From positions 3,286,001 to 3,350,000 of the forward strand of contig JAVFKD010000016.1 in the NCBI GenBank assembly GCA_036429605.1: 64,000 bases of DNA, written 5' to 3'. Shown one piece after another: positions 54,652-64,000 of the stretch. This DNA is from Cladobotryum mycophilum (Eukaryota; Ascomycota; Sordariomycetes; Hypocreales; Hypocreaceae). Both the position numbers and the translations under genes were made by a program. Position 1 is the stretch's first letter, and the number at the start of each line of letters is the position of its first letter. Below the pieces are notes generated by a model. The model was given only the letters and a program-made list of their open reading frames with translations. It was not told where the DNA came from and searched no databases.

Positions 54652-56373
54652 TTAGTAGCTTCGTCCAAACATGGTCCAGTTCGCCGCCTTGCGCTCACAC
54701 TCGGGGTTGAGACACTTGGTCTCACCAACAACAATGCCCTCAGGCTGCTCGAAGGGGATGCAAAGAGACTTCATACCCATGGAGGGAGGCTTCTGGCCCT
54801 CAGGGACATCAGGCTGGTCGTCGACACGGGTGGTGAGCTCCTTGATGCGGTCCTCGCACTTGCCGTCGCCACAGAAGGGAATGAGAACAACGTTCTTGTT
54901 GTCGAGAGCAGGGAGAACGTCCTCCCACTTGGTGATTTGGAGACGGTGCTCTCGGAAGGATGTTTCGGCCTTGGTGTACATGTCCTTCTGGATAGTCTCG
55001 AGAAGCTCGGGGACCTGGGTGGTGATGTCGGCAAGGGGAATGGTGCCCTTCTCGCCGGTATCTCTGCGAGCATAGCTGACAACTTCCTTTGCCGCGTCCT
55101 TAGGACCAAACTCAAGTCGGAGAGGAACACCCTTCAGTTCCCAGTCGTTGAACTTCCAGGCAGGAGTGTAACCCTCTCTCCAGTCAGCTTCGGTGCGAAT
55201 GCCGGCCTTCTTCAGGGTATCCCGAATTCCATTAAGTTGTTCTTCGTGCTTCTTCCTGTCCTCGGGAGTGGTGCTCTTGTTAATGCCGACAGGGATCAGG
55301 ACAACCTGAATCTTGGCGACTCTGGGAGGAAGAACAAGACCCTTGTCATCACCATGAACCATGACCATGACACCAATGACACGGGTAGACAGACCCCAAG
55401 AGTTTTGCCAGACGTGAATATGAGAACCCTTGTTGTTGGGGTCTTCGACAGTGATGTCGAACATCTTGCTGAAGTTCTGTCCCAGGCAGTGAGAGGTACC
55501 ACCCTGAATACCACGGCCGTTGGATGGGATATAACCCTCCACGGTAGTGGTGTAGTAACCACCGGCGAATTTCTCATTCTCAGTCTTTCTTCCTCGAACG
55601 ACGGGGACAGCAAGAAGCTCCTCGTAAACGCCAGCATAGTACTCTAGAATTTGCAGAACTTCCTCACCGGCGAGCTCCTCGGTCAAGTGAGCAGTGTGGC
55701 CCTCCTGCCAGAGGAATTCTCTTGTTCGGAGGAATGGGGTAGTCTGCTTAGCCTCCCATCTAACGACTGAGTTCCATTGGTTCAATCGAAGGGGAAGGTC
55801 TCGGTGACTGCGAATCCACTTGGCGTAGTAGGGGTACATGACAGCTTCGGAGGTGGGACGAATCGCGACGGGCACTTCGAGATCCTTATCACCACTACAG
55901 ACGAATTAGTATATTCTGCGATTGTCGGATTGCAATCAAGTATACATACGCCTTGGTAACCCAGGCCAATTCAGGGGCAAAACCGTCGACATGGTCCTTC
56001 TCCTTCTCAAGAGACTTGGAGGACAAGAACAGAGGGAAGCTGGCCTCCTCGACACCGAGTTCCTCAATGCGTGACTGGAACCATGCGCGTATTGTGCTCC
56101 AGACGTGCATGGAAAGAGGGCGAAGAACGAAGAAGCCAGAAATCTCGGTATAGTACTCAACCATCTCGGACTTGAGCACAACCTCCTGATACCATGCTGG
56201 AAAGTTCTCTGCCTTGGAGACAGTAATTCCGATAATGTCGTCTGTCTTTTTGCCGCCAACAACAGGGAGAGCAGCTTGCTTTGCAGCCTTGGCAGCCTTT
56301 TCAGCAGCCAATTTGGCCTGCTTCTCAGCCTTTTTAAGGCGCTCTTGGAGGGTTCTGCAGCGGGCTCGGACAT
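54652..56373 (-). CDS. Prolyl-tRNA synthetase, eukaryotic/archaeal type; apparent frameshift near the N-terminus
   Basis: Charges tRNA-Pro in the cytosol. Minus-strand exons are 56373-55950 and 55894-54652. Class II core motifs include TSEAVMYPYYAKWIRSHRDL, KQTTPFLRTREFLWQEGHTA, GGTSHCLGQNFSKMF and WELKGVPLRLEFGPKDAAKE, ending KCLNPECERKAANWTMFGRS-Tyr as in the EPRS-type enzyme; no N-terminal editing domain is present. The ATG at 56373 opens MSEPAAEPSKSALK, but the matching helix KKAEKQAKLAAEKAAK lies in the next frame. A5 on the coding strand (T5 at 56331-56335) must be A6 to connect them, and no in-frame ATG or splice site offers another start. In an essential gene this is most likely a sequencing or assembly error. 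With it corrected the protein is about 555 residues. Confidence 0.9.
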
Positions 56374-57037
56374 GGTGGGCGGCTTCTCGTAGGTAGATTA
56401 ACAAGTTGGGTATAATAAAAAAAGAAAATAAAGTAAAATGGACTTGGAAACTGTTTTTCAACAGAATTTCACAAGCTCTCCTATGTATGAAGACGGCGAG
56501 AAGCGTGAGTCACCCAAAGGGCTTCGAGTCAAACGGCCAAGTCAACAAAAGGAGTCAGATAGAGAGAGACAGAGTCTAGAGAGAGAGAGGCTGGCTGTCA
56601 AAAAGAGTAGAGTAGTTGGAGCTGCCCCGCCGTCACTTGCCGTTTGAAAAGGAGGGGCAATGATTGAGGGTACAAAATTTGGGTCGCTCCTAGTGTGCCA
56701 GATATGCTGTGCGCTGTCCAATCAGAGGCTTTGATCACTATTGATTTAGGGGCTTCAGGCACTGTCAGAGCGCCATGGCACCTGTGCGACACTGAGCCGA
56801 TAGTAACAACTGCCCCCCGGAACTGGAACAATGTGTGCTTCCGACAAAAAAGTCGAGGGGCAGCGGGACAGAGGCAGACGCCATATTGAGCTTCGCAGCT
56901 TTGGGTGAGCCAGGGTTGCTGTTTGTACGCAACGCAGAACCTCTTTTTTGCTACGTCAACTTTCCCCCTTCTTTTTCTTCTCCCTATACGCCAGATTGCA
57001 GATACTGCTGGGCGTCCTTTGAAAAGTTACTGCAGCC
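56374..57037. promoter_or_regulatory. Divergent promoter prolyl-tRNA synthetase / CCT1
   Basis: 664 bp separate the two start codons, with transcription leaving in both directions. Contains GAGAGA tracts near 56560-56590. Co-regulation of two translation/protein-folding genes is plausible but unproven. Confidence 0.5.
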
Positions 57038-58908
57038 ATGGCGTCCTTGTTCGAGCAACCCCGAAATGGCACCCTCTTCCTTGGCGGCCAGAAGATTTCA
57101 GGATCAGATATTCGGGACCAAAATGGTGCGTCTCTTGCTTGGGTGACAAATACGCAGCTTGCTAACACATTGATGTAGTCCTTGCTACCCAAGCAATTGC
57201 AAATGTAGTAAAGAGCTCCTTCGGCCCCAGTGGCCTCGATAAGATGATGGTCGACGACATTGGCGTGAGTACACCGACAGCCCCACGATGAACCATCTCT
57301 ATGCATGCCCCTACCCCTCCAAAGGTGCCCATTACCCATGAGACGACACCACGCTCACAACATATTTTTTCTTGCTTATAGGATGTCACGGTAACAAACG
57401 ACGGTGCTACCATTCTTAGCCTTCTCGATGTCGAGGACCCCGCCGGAAAGATCTTGGTCGATTTGGCCCAACAGCAGGATAAGGAGGTCGGTGATGGCAC
57501 AACATCAGTTGTTCTCATTGCTGCCGAACTTCTACGAAGGGGCAACGAGCTGATGAAGAACCGCATCCACCCTACCACCATCATCACCGGTTACCGACTT
57601 GCCCTCCGAGAAGCTATCAAGTACCTCAACGAGAATGTCAGCATCAAGGTTGAGAACCTGGGCAGAGACTCTCTGATAAGCATTGCCAAGACCTCCATGT
57701 CTAGCAAGATTATCGGTGCCGACTCCGACTTCTTCGCCGACCTGGTCGTCGATGCTATCCAGGCTGTCAAGACTACCAACAACAGGAATGAGACTAAATA
57801 CCCCGTCAAGGCCGTCAACATTCTCAAGGCTCACGGCAAGAGCAGTCTTGAGTCAGTTCTTGTCAAGGGTTACGCTTTGAACTGCACCGTCGCCTCCCAA
57901 GCCATGCCGACTCGTATTCAGGATGCAAAGATCGCCATCTTGGACATGAACCTGCAAAAGGAGAAGATGAAGCTTGGTGTTCAGATTCTTGTTGATGACC
58001 CTCAACAGCTCGAGGAAATCCGTGCCCGAGAGTCCGGCATGATGATCGAGAAAGTCGAGATGATTCTCAAGGCTGGTGCCAACGTCGTTCTCACGACTAA
58101 GGGTATTGATGACATGGTACTGAAAATGTTCGTTGAGCGTGGCGCCATGGGTGTCAGGAGATGCAAGAAGGAGGACTTGAGACGTATTGCTAGGGCCACT
58201 GGTGGTACCCTATTAAGCACCCTCTCTGACCTCAACGGTGACGAAAAGTTTGATCCCTCATATCTGGGTTACGCCGAGGAGGTTGTTCAGGAGCGCATCT
58301 CTGACGATGAGTGCATCCTCATCAAGGGAACCAAGGCTCACTCTTCTGCCTCTGTTATCCTCCGAGGCCCCAATGATTACTCACTAGATGAGATGGAGCG
58401 CTCTGTTCACGACTCCCTTTGCGCAGTCAAGCGAACCTTGGAAAGTGGCAGCATCGTCCCCGGCGGTGGTGCCGTTGAGACCGCTCTCCACATTTACCTT
58501 GAGGAATTCGCCGGTACTGTCGGATCCCGTGAGCAGCTCGCCATTGGTGAATTTGCTCAATCTCTCCTCGTCATCCCCAAGACCTTGGCCGTCAACGCCG
58601 CCAAGGATGCCGCAGAACTCGTCGCCCAGCTGCGATCCAGACACGCTCTCTCTCAACGTGTGCAGGAGGGCGACGCCAACGAGGATGAGAAGTCTCTTGC
58701 CAAGAAGAAGAGCTACAAGAACTACGGTCTTGACCTCAGCCGCGGCAAGGTCGTTGATGAGATCAAGCTCGGTGTTTTAGAGCCTAGCATAAGCAAGGTG
58801 CGGCAGTTGAAGAGTGCCGTTGAGGCTTGCATCAGCATCATGCGTATCGATACCCTGATCAAGTTGGACCCCGTGGAGCAAGCGGAGGATGATGGACATG
58901 GACATTGA
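57038..58908 (+). CDS. CCT1: Chaperonin CCT subunit alpha (TCP-1 alpha)
   Basis: Subunit of the cytosolic TRiC/CCT ring that folds actin and tubulin. Exons 57038-57125, 57179-57264 and 57382-58908 give 566 residues. Group II chaperonin signatures are all visible: SSFGPSGLDKMMVDDIGDVT, VTNDGATILSLLDVEDPAGK, LVDLAQQQDKEVGDGTTSVV with the catalytic Asp-Gly-Thr-Thr, and SGSIVPGGGAVETALHIYL near residue 380. It is assigned to alpha by the start ASLFEQPRNGTLFLGG and the KNYGLDLSRGKV segment; other subunits differ there. The first Ile-Arg-Asp-Gln-Asn/Val junction and the Gly/Asp junction are phase 1 and phase 0. The C-terminus DDGHGH is short and His-rich. Confidence 0.95.
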
Positions 58909-59515
58909 TGAAAGAAAAAAGTCTCTCGAGATTGAGGCGAGAGGGGGGGCCAGTGATATAGACAAAAGAAATTAACGATTTGGTTTATAATGTCTTCTCC
59001 TAATAGCTGATGAGAACCCCATGTTAGAAAAAGAGATTTGAAATTCCATGCTTGCACTGAGAGCTGTTGAAGGAAATCCGACAGTCTATGAAATCAGCCT
59101 TCTCACTAACGAACCAAATCATCCTCTCTTCCTTTGGCTGACCTAGCAGCCCAATTTTTGAAGATCCACGTTAGTGGATGAACCGTATTTCATAGTGACG
59201 TTTATTTATACAGTGCTGCGTATAGCTCACGTCTAAGAAACAGAGAGTTATGCGTCCCCTTTTTACCTTGTGAGGACACATTTCTCCACTCCACCTCCCG
59301 GGCTCGCGCAACCCCCCCCTCCTCCTCCCATCCAGTCATTCATCACGAAGTGCCTCCATTCCAGAATCTATTGTATTCCGTTTTTGTCGAGTTTACTCTT
59401 ACACCCCGTTTGTATAATTCATCATCATTCCCCTCCCCTCCATTGGAACCCCCTTCGATCCCTACACCCCAACAAAAAAAAAGAAAAGAAGATGGTTTTT
59501 TCGTTTCGTTTTTTT
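58909..59515. other. Intergenic between convergent CCT1 and Rieske genes
   Basis: Convergent 3' flanks with a G7 run, C-rich tracts near 59290-59330 and an A9 run near 59475. No gene is supported. Confidence 0.45.
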
Positions 59516-60572
59516 TTAACCAATGATCAGCTTGTCGTCCTCGGGGAAGTCGTACGCGGGGATCTCGAGGTTGAGGGGAGCAGGGCCCTTTCGTATCCGG
59601 CCAGAGATGTCGTAGTGGGAGCCGTGGCAGGGGCAGAACCAACCGCCAAAGTCACCGGCCTCGCCGATGGGGACACAACCAAGATGCGTGCAGACACCTG
59701 AAAAGAAAAAAGGGGGGAAACAAGTCAGTACTTTTTGGAAGTACGTAGAGCGAAAGGCGTGTTAGAAGAAGAAGAAAACGTACCCAACATGACCAACCAC
59801 TCGGGACGCTTGACACGGTCGTCATCGGACTGGGGGTCTCTTAGGGAAGAGATGTTGACCTTGTTGGCCTGGTCGATCTCGTCGGCGGTTCGGTGTCGGA
59901 TGAAGACGGGCTTGCCTCGCCACTTGATGATGACCTGTTTTTTTTGTTTTCTCCAGGTTAGGGCATTGTCATGGTTTCAATGCATGTATACAAGATCTGC
60001 GACTTACGTTCTTGCCCTCGGGGATGGTGTTCAGGTCAACCTCAACCTTGGCCATGGCCAAAACGTCGGCAGAAGCAGACATGTTGACCAAGAACTCTAC
60101 AAGTCCCAACCTGTCAGCATCAATTCCTCATTTCAACTTGGCACCAAATTGTTCCCATAATCCCTTCAACCCAAAAAGCTCCAATTCGCATCGCCCCAAT
60201 TGCTCAATTCCCAAGTATAAATTTCCAACCCCCCACCTTTCATCGCAGCACAGCACACACACACACAAGAGTATTTATATAAAACCCACCTTGAACAGTG
60301 CTCTTGGCTCCCGCAGCCGTAATCGCGCCCATAGTGCCCACCATAAAGTACGAAAACAGCTTGTTGGTCGTCCCGCTGCCGGTGCTCACGTATTTGCCAA
60401 AGTCGGGGATCTTGTTGCCTTTGCTCTCCCCGCCCTTGAAGGGGCTCGTGTACGAGGCATCGCCGCTGCCGCCGCCCTGGCGCATGGCCGTCGAGCTCAG
60501 CGCGCGAACCGCAGGCTTGGCCACCGAGGCCGAGCGCAGGCACAGGCGGGAAGCAGTCGCTAGAGGTGCCAT
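59516..60572 (-). CDS. RIP1: Cytochrome bc1 complex Rieske iron-sulfur subunit
   Basis: Nuclear-encoded 2Fe-2S subunit of mitochondrial complex III. Minus-strand exons are 60572-60290, 60096-60008, 59934-59784 and 59697-59516, giving 234 residues. The presequence MAPLATASRLCLRSASVAKP is basic and Ser/Ala-rich. The single membrane anchor is TNKLFSYFMVGTMGAITAAG followed by the hinge EFLVNMSASADVLAMAKVEV. The two cluster-binding loops are CTHLGCV and CPCHGSHYD, with all four ligands (Cys, His, Cys, His) and the disulfide Cys pair present. It ends PAPLNLEIPAYDF-PEDDKLIIG. Intron 1 is 193 nt, the longest credible intron in the window. Confidence 0.96.
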
Positions 60573-61169
60573 TGTGCTTTGGTTGGTAGGGTAGGTAGGT
60601 TGAAAAATTCGTCCGGCTCGAATAGAGGGGAGAGAGGAGGGGGGTGGAGGACGAGGGAGGATTGGTCGGGTTTGGCGTCCAAGTCGTCGACTGACTGAAG
60701 GGGATTGAGGTCTTTTCCAAGGACCGGGCTGCGAGAGTGGTTTCCAGCGAATTGCTTAGCCGAAAGTTTTGGATGGATGTTTGGTGGCCTCAGGCATTAG
60801 GAACTCTGGCCCAAAAAGCTCGGAAATTGGTGGGTTGTGATTGGTTAGACGGGTGTGCCGGGGGTGGACACTAAGGCTGTCCCGGACTCTCCCGCGGCAT
60901 CACCAAATCAATCGCCTGATGCACATGATGATGCCTTCAATTACATGCCAATTACTATGCCGTATCAATTACTTCTTAAATAAGATACATAATTAGCATA
61001 TTTATGGAATAATTAATAAGATCATCTCTTAGGCTGAAGCTTTGTTTGACCATTGAAGCTCGACACAATATCATCTTCTATATCAACCACCTACTTCCAC
61101 ATCATATACACATTGTATGTCCCAATATTATACAATGAAACAGGCATTTTTTCCCTTTTCCCATCCATT
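60573..61169. other. Intergenic: Rieske promoter and DDB1 3' flank
   Basis: Upstream leader of the Rieske gene (GA/GT-rich on the coding side) followed by an AT-rich 3' flank of DDB1. No gene is supported. Confidence 0.45.
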
Positions 61170-64000
61170 TCAATGTATCCTTCTAAGCTCCTCAACCATG
61201 CTCCGCATAACCTCTACACTCGGCCCAAGTCCTTCACATACCAGCTCCTGTTTGCCCTCGTCTAGATCTAAGAACCGCTCCACAAACTCACCATCAACAA
61301 ATCGCCAAGGACCCTCGTTCTCTGCAGCCGGGTTCTTGAAAGCTCGCCAAGAATCAAAGGATAAATTCCCAGCAGTGTAAATGTACTCTTGGAGTCGTGA
61401 TTGGAATTTCAACAGCAGATCCTGGTACTTTGGTGCAATATCGCCGTAAAGGTATAGAGTGCCCTCAACCTATAGCAAAATTAGTCTCGATATGTACTCC
61501 GGCATGTTGGCATTTTGACTCACTGATCCTAAAAATGCCCTTGGCGAGACAATGGCGTTTTCAGCCGTGGCAACTTGCAGCTTCCGGGTCCGATTGATCT
61601 GTTCACCAATATTGATGGAACTCGTCACCTCCAGGGTGCGCTCCTCAAACTTAGTTGGGGCTTCCAGGTTTTTTTTAAGAACAATAAGATTTCCTTGGGC
61701 GTCTGTTTGTATCCATCTAAGCTCATCCAGGTTGCAAACTGAAGTAGACCAGCCCTGCTGAAAGTGCCTCCCTTGCTCCTCGAGTTTTGCTTTACTGCCA
61801 TTCTGCGACGGGGTAAACTCGAGTAATGTCAATGACTGCATGAGGTCTCCCACACCTATAATGTTGTCGTAGATGTCCAAGTCGACCGGGAAAGATGCAG
61901 GTCGGTGCGCTACTACTTTTTGCAGGGTACCTGTTGATGATGTCTCCTCCGTGTACTTGTAAACCACGACCGTCTTAGAAAGCCCAGCAACAATATACTC
62001 GCCCATGATTCCCAAACAACGGCATACACCCTTCAGCTCGTGGGATACAATCTGATACAGCTGCCGGTTTTCGTCTACCCCTAGAATTAATATCCTGCCA
62101 CGAGTTTCACCTGTCTCGTTCGTATCCGAATCCACAATGAAGCTTGTGCCGACAATAAATCTTTCTGCCAAATTCCCGTAGCTATCCGGGAGCTCTGCGC
62201 GAGTGATGCACTCAACTAGCTCAAGTTCGTTTGAACCATCAAGCGTTATTGGCTGCCCTAGTTCTTGGAAGATGACCTCATCTACGAGCCTGACAGTACT
62301 GGTAATCACTTCTTCGTTATCCTTGAGCTCCTTTTTAACGCAGCCCAACACAAATGCTTTAAGTCCTGAGGAATAGGCAACCCGTCGAACGGTCTCATTC
62401 ATGGGCAAAGGCTTAACGTGAGTAAGTCTTTCTCTATCGACGTGGCATATTCTGACATGTTCCTCAGTAGATAGAACGATGGAATCTGGGAATGCCTCCG
62501 AATCGAAAGCTGCAACAAAAGTTGCATCCTCTGCTGTTGTCGCTGAGTAGACGATTCTACCCTCAGCACTGTATATCAAGCTAGCATTCTCAGTGGTTGC
62601 GAATACATTACAAGTGCCGTCATCTTGAGGAAGGACATGCAATCTTGCCGGGCTGCTCCCAAGCGTTACTGCTTTTCGTCCCGAGATCGAGAACCCTTTA
62701 ACAGAGACGTCGAAGGTGACAACGTTGCCATCTTCTAAAGCCACTAATAATGTGGGGCCAGAGAAATCAGTTGGGTGAAGTTGAACAAGTGCGACGTCCC
62801 GTGGAACTGAAGCACTATCGTCGGTCTGTCTTAGAGATTCACCGTGAAGAGGCTTGAGTGTCGCCATATCTACTACAGATATCATTCCAGAGGTCCACCA
62901 ACCAATGACGCCAAGATCTTGGGGTTCCCGCGCCGCATGCAGACATGAAATCTGATCTGATTGGCCAGTGGCAGAGTTTTGTGTAGTGTTTTGAATCACG
63001 GCCCTCAGACCCTCGAGCAGATTTAGTGAGACCAGCGTCGAACCTTCAACGGACAACAGTGCCCATTTACTATTGGCAGAAGCTGCTATGATTGTCCTTC
63101 CTTCCGAGGCCTGCCATGAAGAAACAGTAACACCGCTATCAGGATCCAACAACGTCGCAGACCGTGGTGTTATTTGCAGTAACTGGCCGCTTGGCAAATC
63201 TGTTACCAATAATGTTTCTGATTCAAGATCCATGCCCTGAAATGAGTAAATTTCTTCGATACTGTCTGGTTCGAATTGAAGGACCCGTGTGCCAGTAATG
63301 GAAGATATTATCACGGTATCAACCAGCTCAGAGCCTTCGGAGCGCAGTGTAAACAACCCTCTTGTACCTTGGATTTCATCAAGGATACCTCGGTCTTCAA
63401 GACCAACGCCGCTGCGGATACTACGTAGACTTCCGTCCTGGTAGGCACCACAACCCGCCACAATTCTAGCCTGTCCCGATGAGAAGTTATTTCCAAACTG
63501 AGTATCACCCTCCCTGTTGCCGATATCCATGATGGCAAAATCCATGATTGGTCCATTGTTCGACATGACCTTGAGGAGAGTCATTGTTTTTGCTTCAATA
63601 TCAACACGCAGCAACTGAGAGTCACCGTGATGCGAGCCAAGGAATAACATATTGTTATCCATATAGACCAGAGTCGACGCACGCGATGTAAGCTGGTCGG
63701 GATCTGCGAACGTGATTGGAGTAACAGTCATCCCGGTAACTACTACGCCGCTTGGTTCATTGGTTGTGATGATTTCCAGGAGATCCAGGCGGCCATAATC
63801 ATCTGCGAGAAAGTAATGTGTTCCATCATACTCGGCCCAGGCAAGATAGATTCGCGGTTCGGCAAGACTAGAACAGACGCTGGCATATGTCAGACTGTCA
63901 AAGTACGTCAAGAGAGTCTCTCCAACTGCGAGAAGACCTCCCAAGTGAGCCTTGGCGCCTTCTTTGTTGCGGACGTGATATCGTTTCTCCTCATACACAG
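61170..64000 (-). CDS. DDB1: DNA damage-binding protein 1 (DDB1), C-terminal part; cut by the window edge
   Basis: WD40-type beta-propeller adaptor of Cul4 ubiquitin ligases; in Neurospora the orthologue belongs to the complex directing H3K9 methylation (family knowledge). Two exons are visible on the minus strand: 64000-61524 (5' end off the window) and 61469-61170, joined over a 54-nt intron. About 924 residues are seen, so some 200 residues of the first propeller are missing compared with human DDB1 (1140, from memory). Diagnostic blocks are NNMLFLGSHHGDSQLLRVDI, IVAGCGAYQDGSLRSIRSGV, ILDEIQGTRGLFTLRSEGSE and the final VEELRRIH. The last block and the DGSLR-x-x-RxGVG segment favour DDB1 over the relatives CPSF160 and Rse1/SF3b130. 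Confidence 0.9.

Overview
The window is nuclear DNA of a filamentous ascomycete, most likely a sordariomycete and plausibly of the order Hypocreales (inference from gene content; no search was possible). Protein genes are interrupted by short introns, mostly 44-130 nt, with GTRNGY donors, CTNAC-like branch sites and YAG acceptors. They include typical filamentous-fungal families: a Dal5-like permease, an HsbA-type surface protein, a cAMP-receptor-like GPCR, a Zn2Cys6 regulator and an F-box protein. I support 20 gene models likely to encode protein (one cut by the right edge, one with a broken 5' end), plus 4 broken or doubtful loci.

Layout. (1) 0-4.2 kb: essential myosin light chain (Cdc4/MLC type) and a saccharolysin-like M3 metallopeptidase. 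(2) 4.2-24.7 kb: a sparse region in which a Dal5-like MFS permease, a cAMP-receptor-like GPCR, a DHA1-like MFS transporter and an F-box protein are separated by 1.3-4.7 kb non-coding stretches rich in CT tracts, microsatellites and TGCAG-type repeats. (3) 24.7-37 kb: an accessory, partly decayed island. It holds an intronless paralogue of the splicing factor BBP/SF1 without intact zinc knuckles, an unrecognised frameshifted ORF, the wreck of a DHA14-type MFS efflux pump, a broken small gene, an HsbA-type secreted protein lying between two diverged copies of one repeat, a LaeA-like methyltransferase with a stop codon and a frameshift, and an intact second methyltransferase. (4) 37.5-64 kb: a mostly conserved, gene-dense block with Yos1, a SulP sulfate permease, ALG9, NAF1, a basic AT-hook-like protein, GINS Psf2, a Zn2Cys6 regulator with a 4-nt micro-exon, a Lyc1-like acetyltransferase, prolyl-tRNA synthetase, CCT1/TCP-1 alpha, the Rieske iron-sulfur protein and DDB1.

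There are no operons; genes sit singly, and the clearest shared control region is the 664-bp divergent promoter between prolyl-tRNA synthetase and CCT1. The most interesting items are the zinc-knuckle-less BBP/SF1 paralogue, the 4-nt micro-exon that supplies part of a DNA-binding zinc cluster, the methyltransferase pseudogene in the decaying island, and a set of one-base homopolymer length differences that break several otherwise good reading frames and may be sequencing artefacts.
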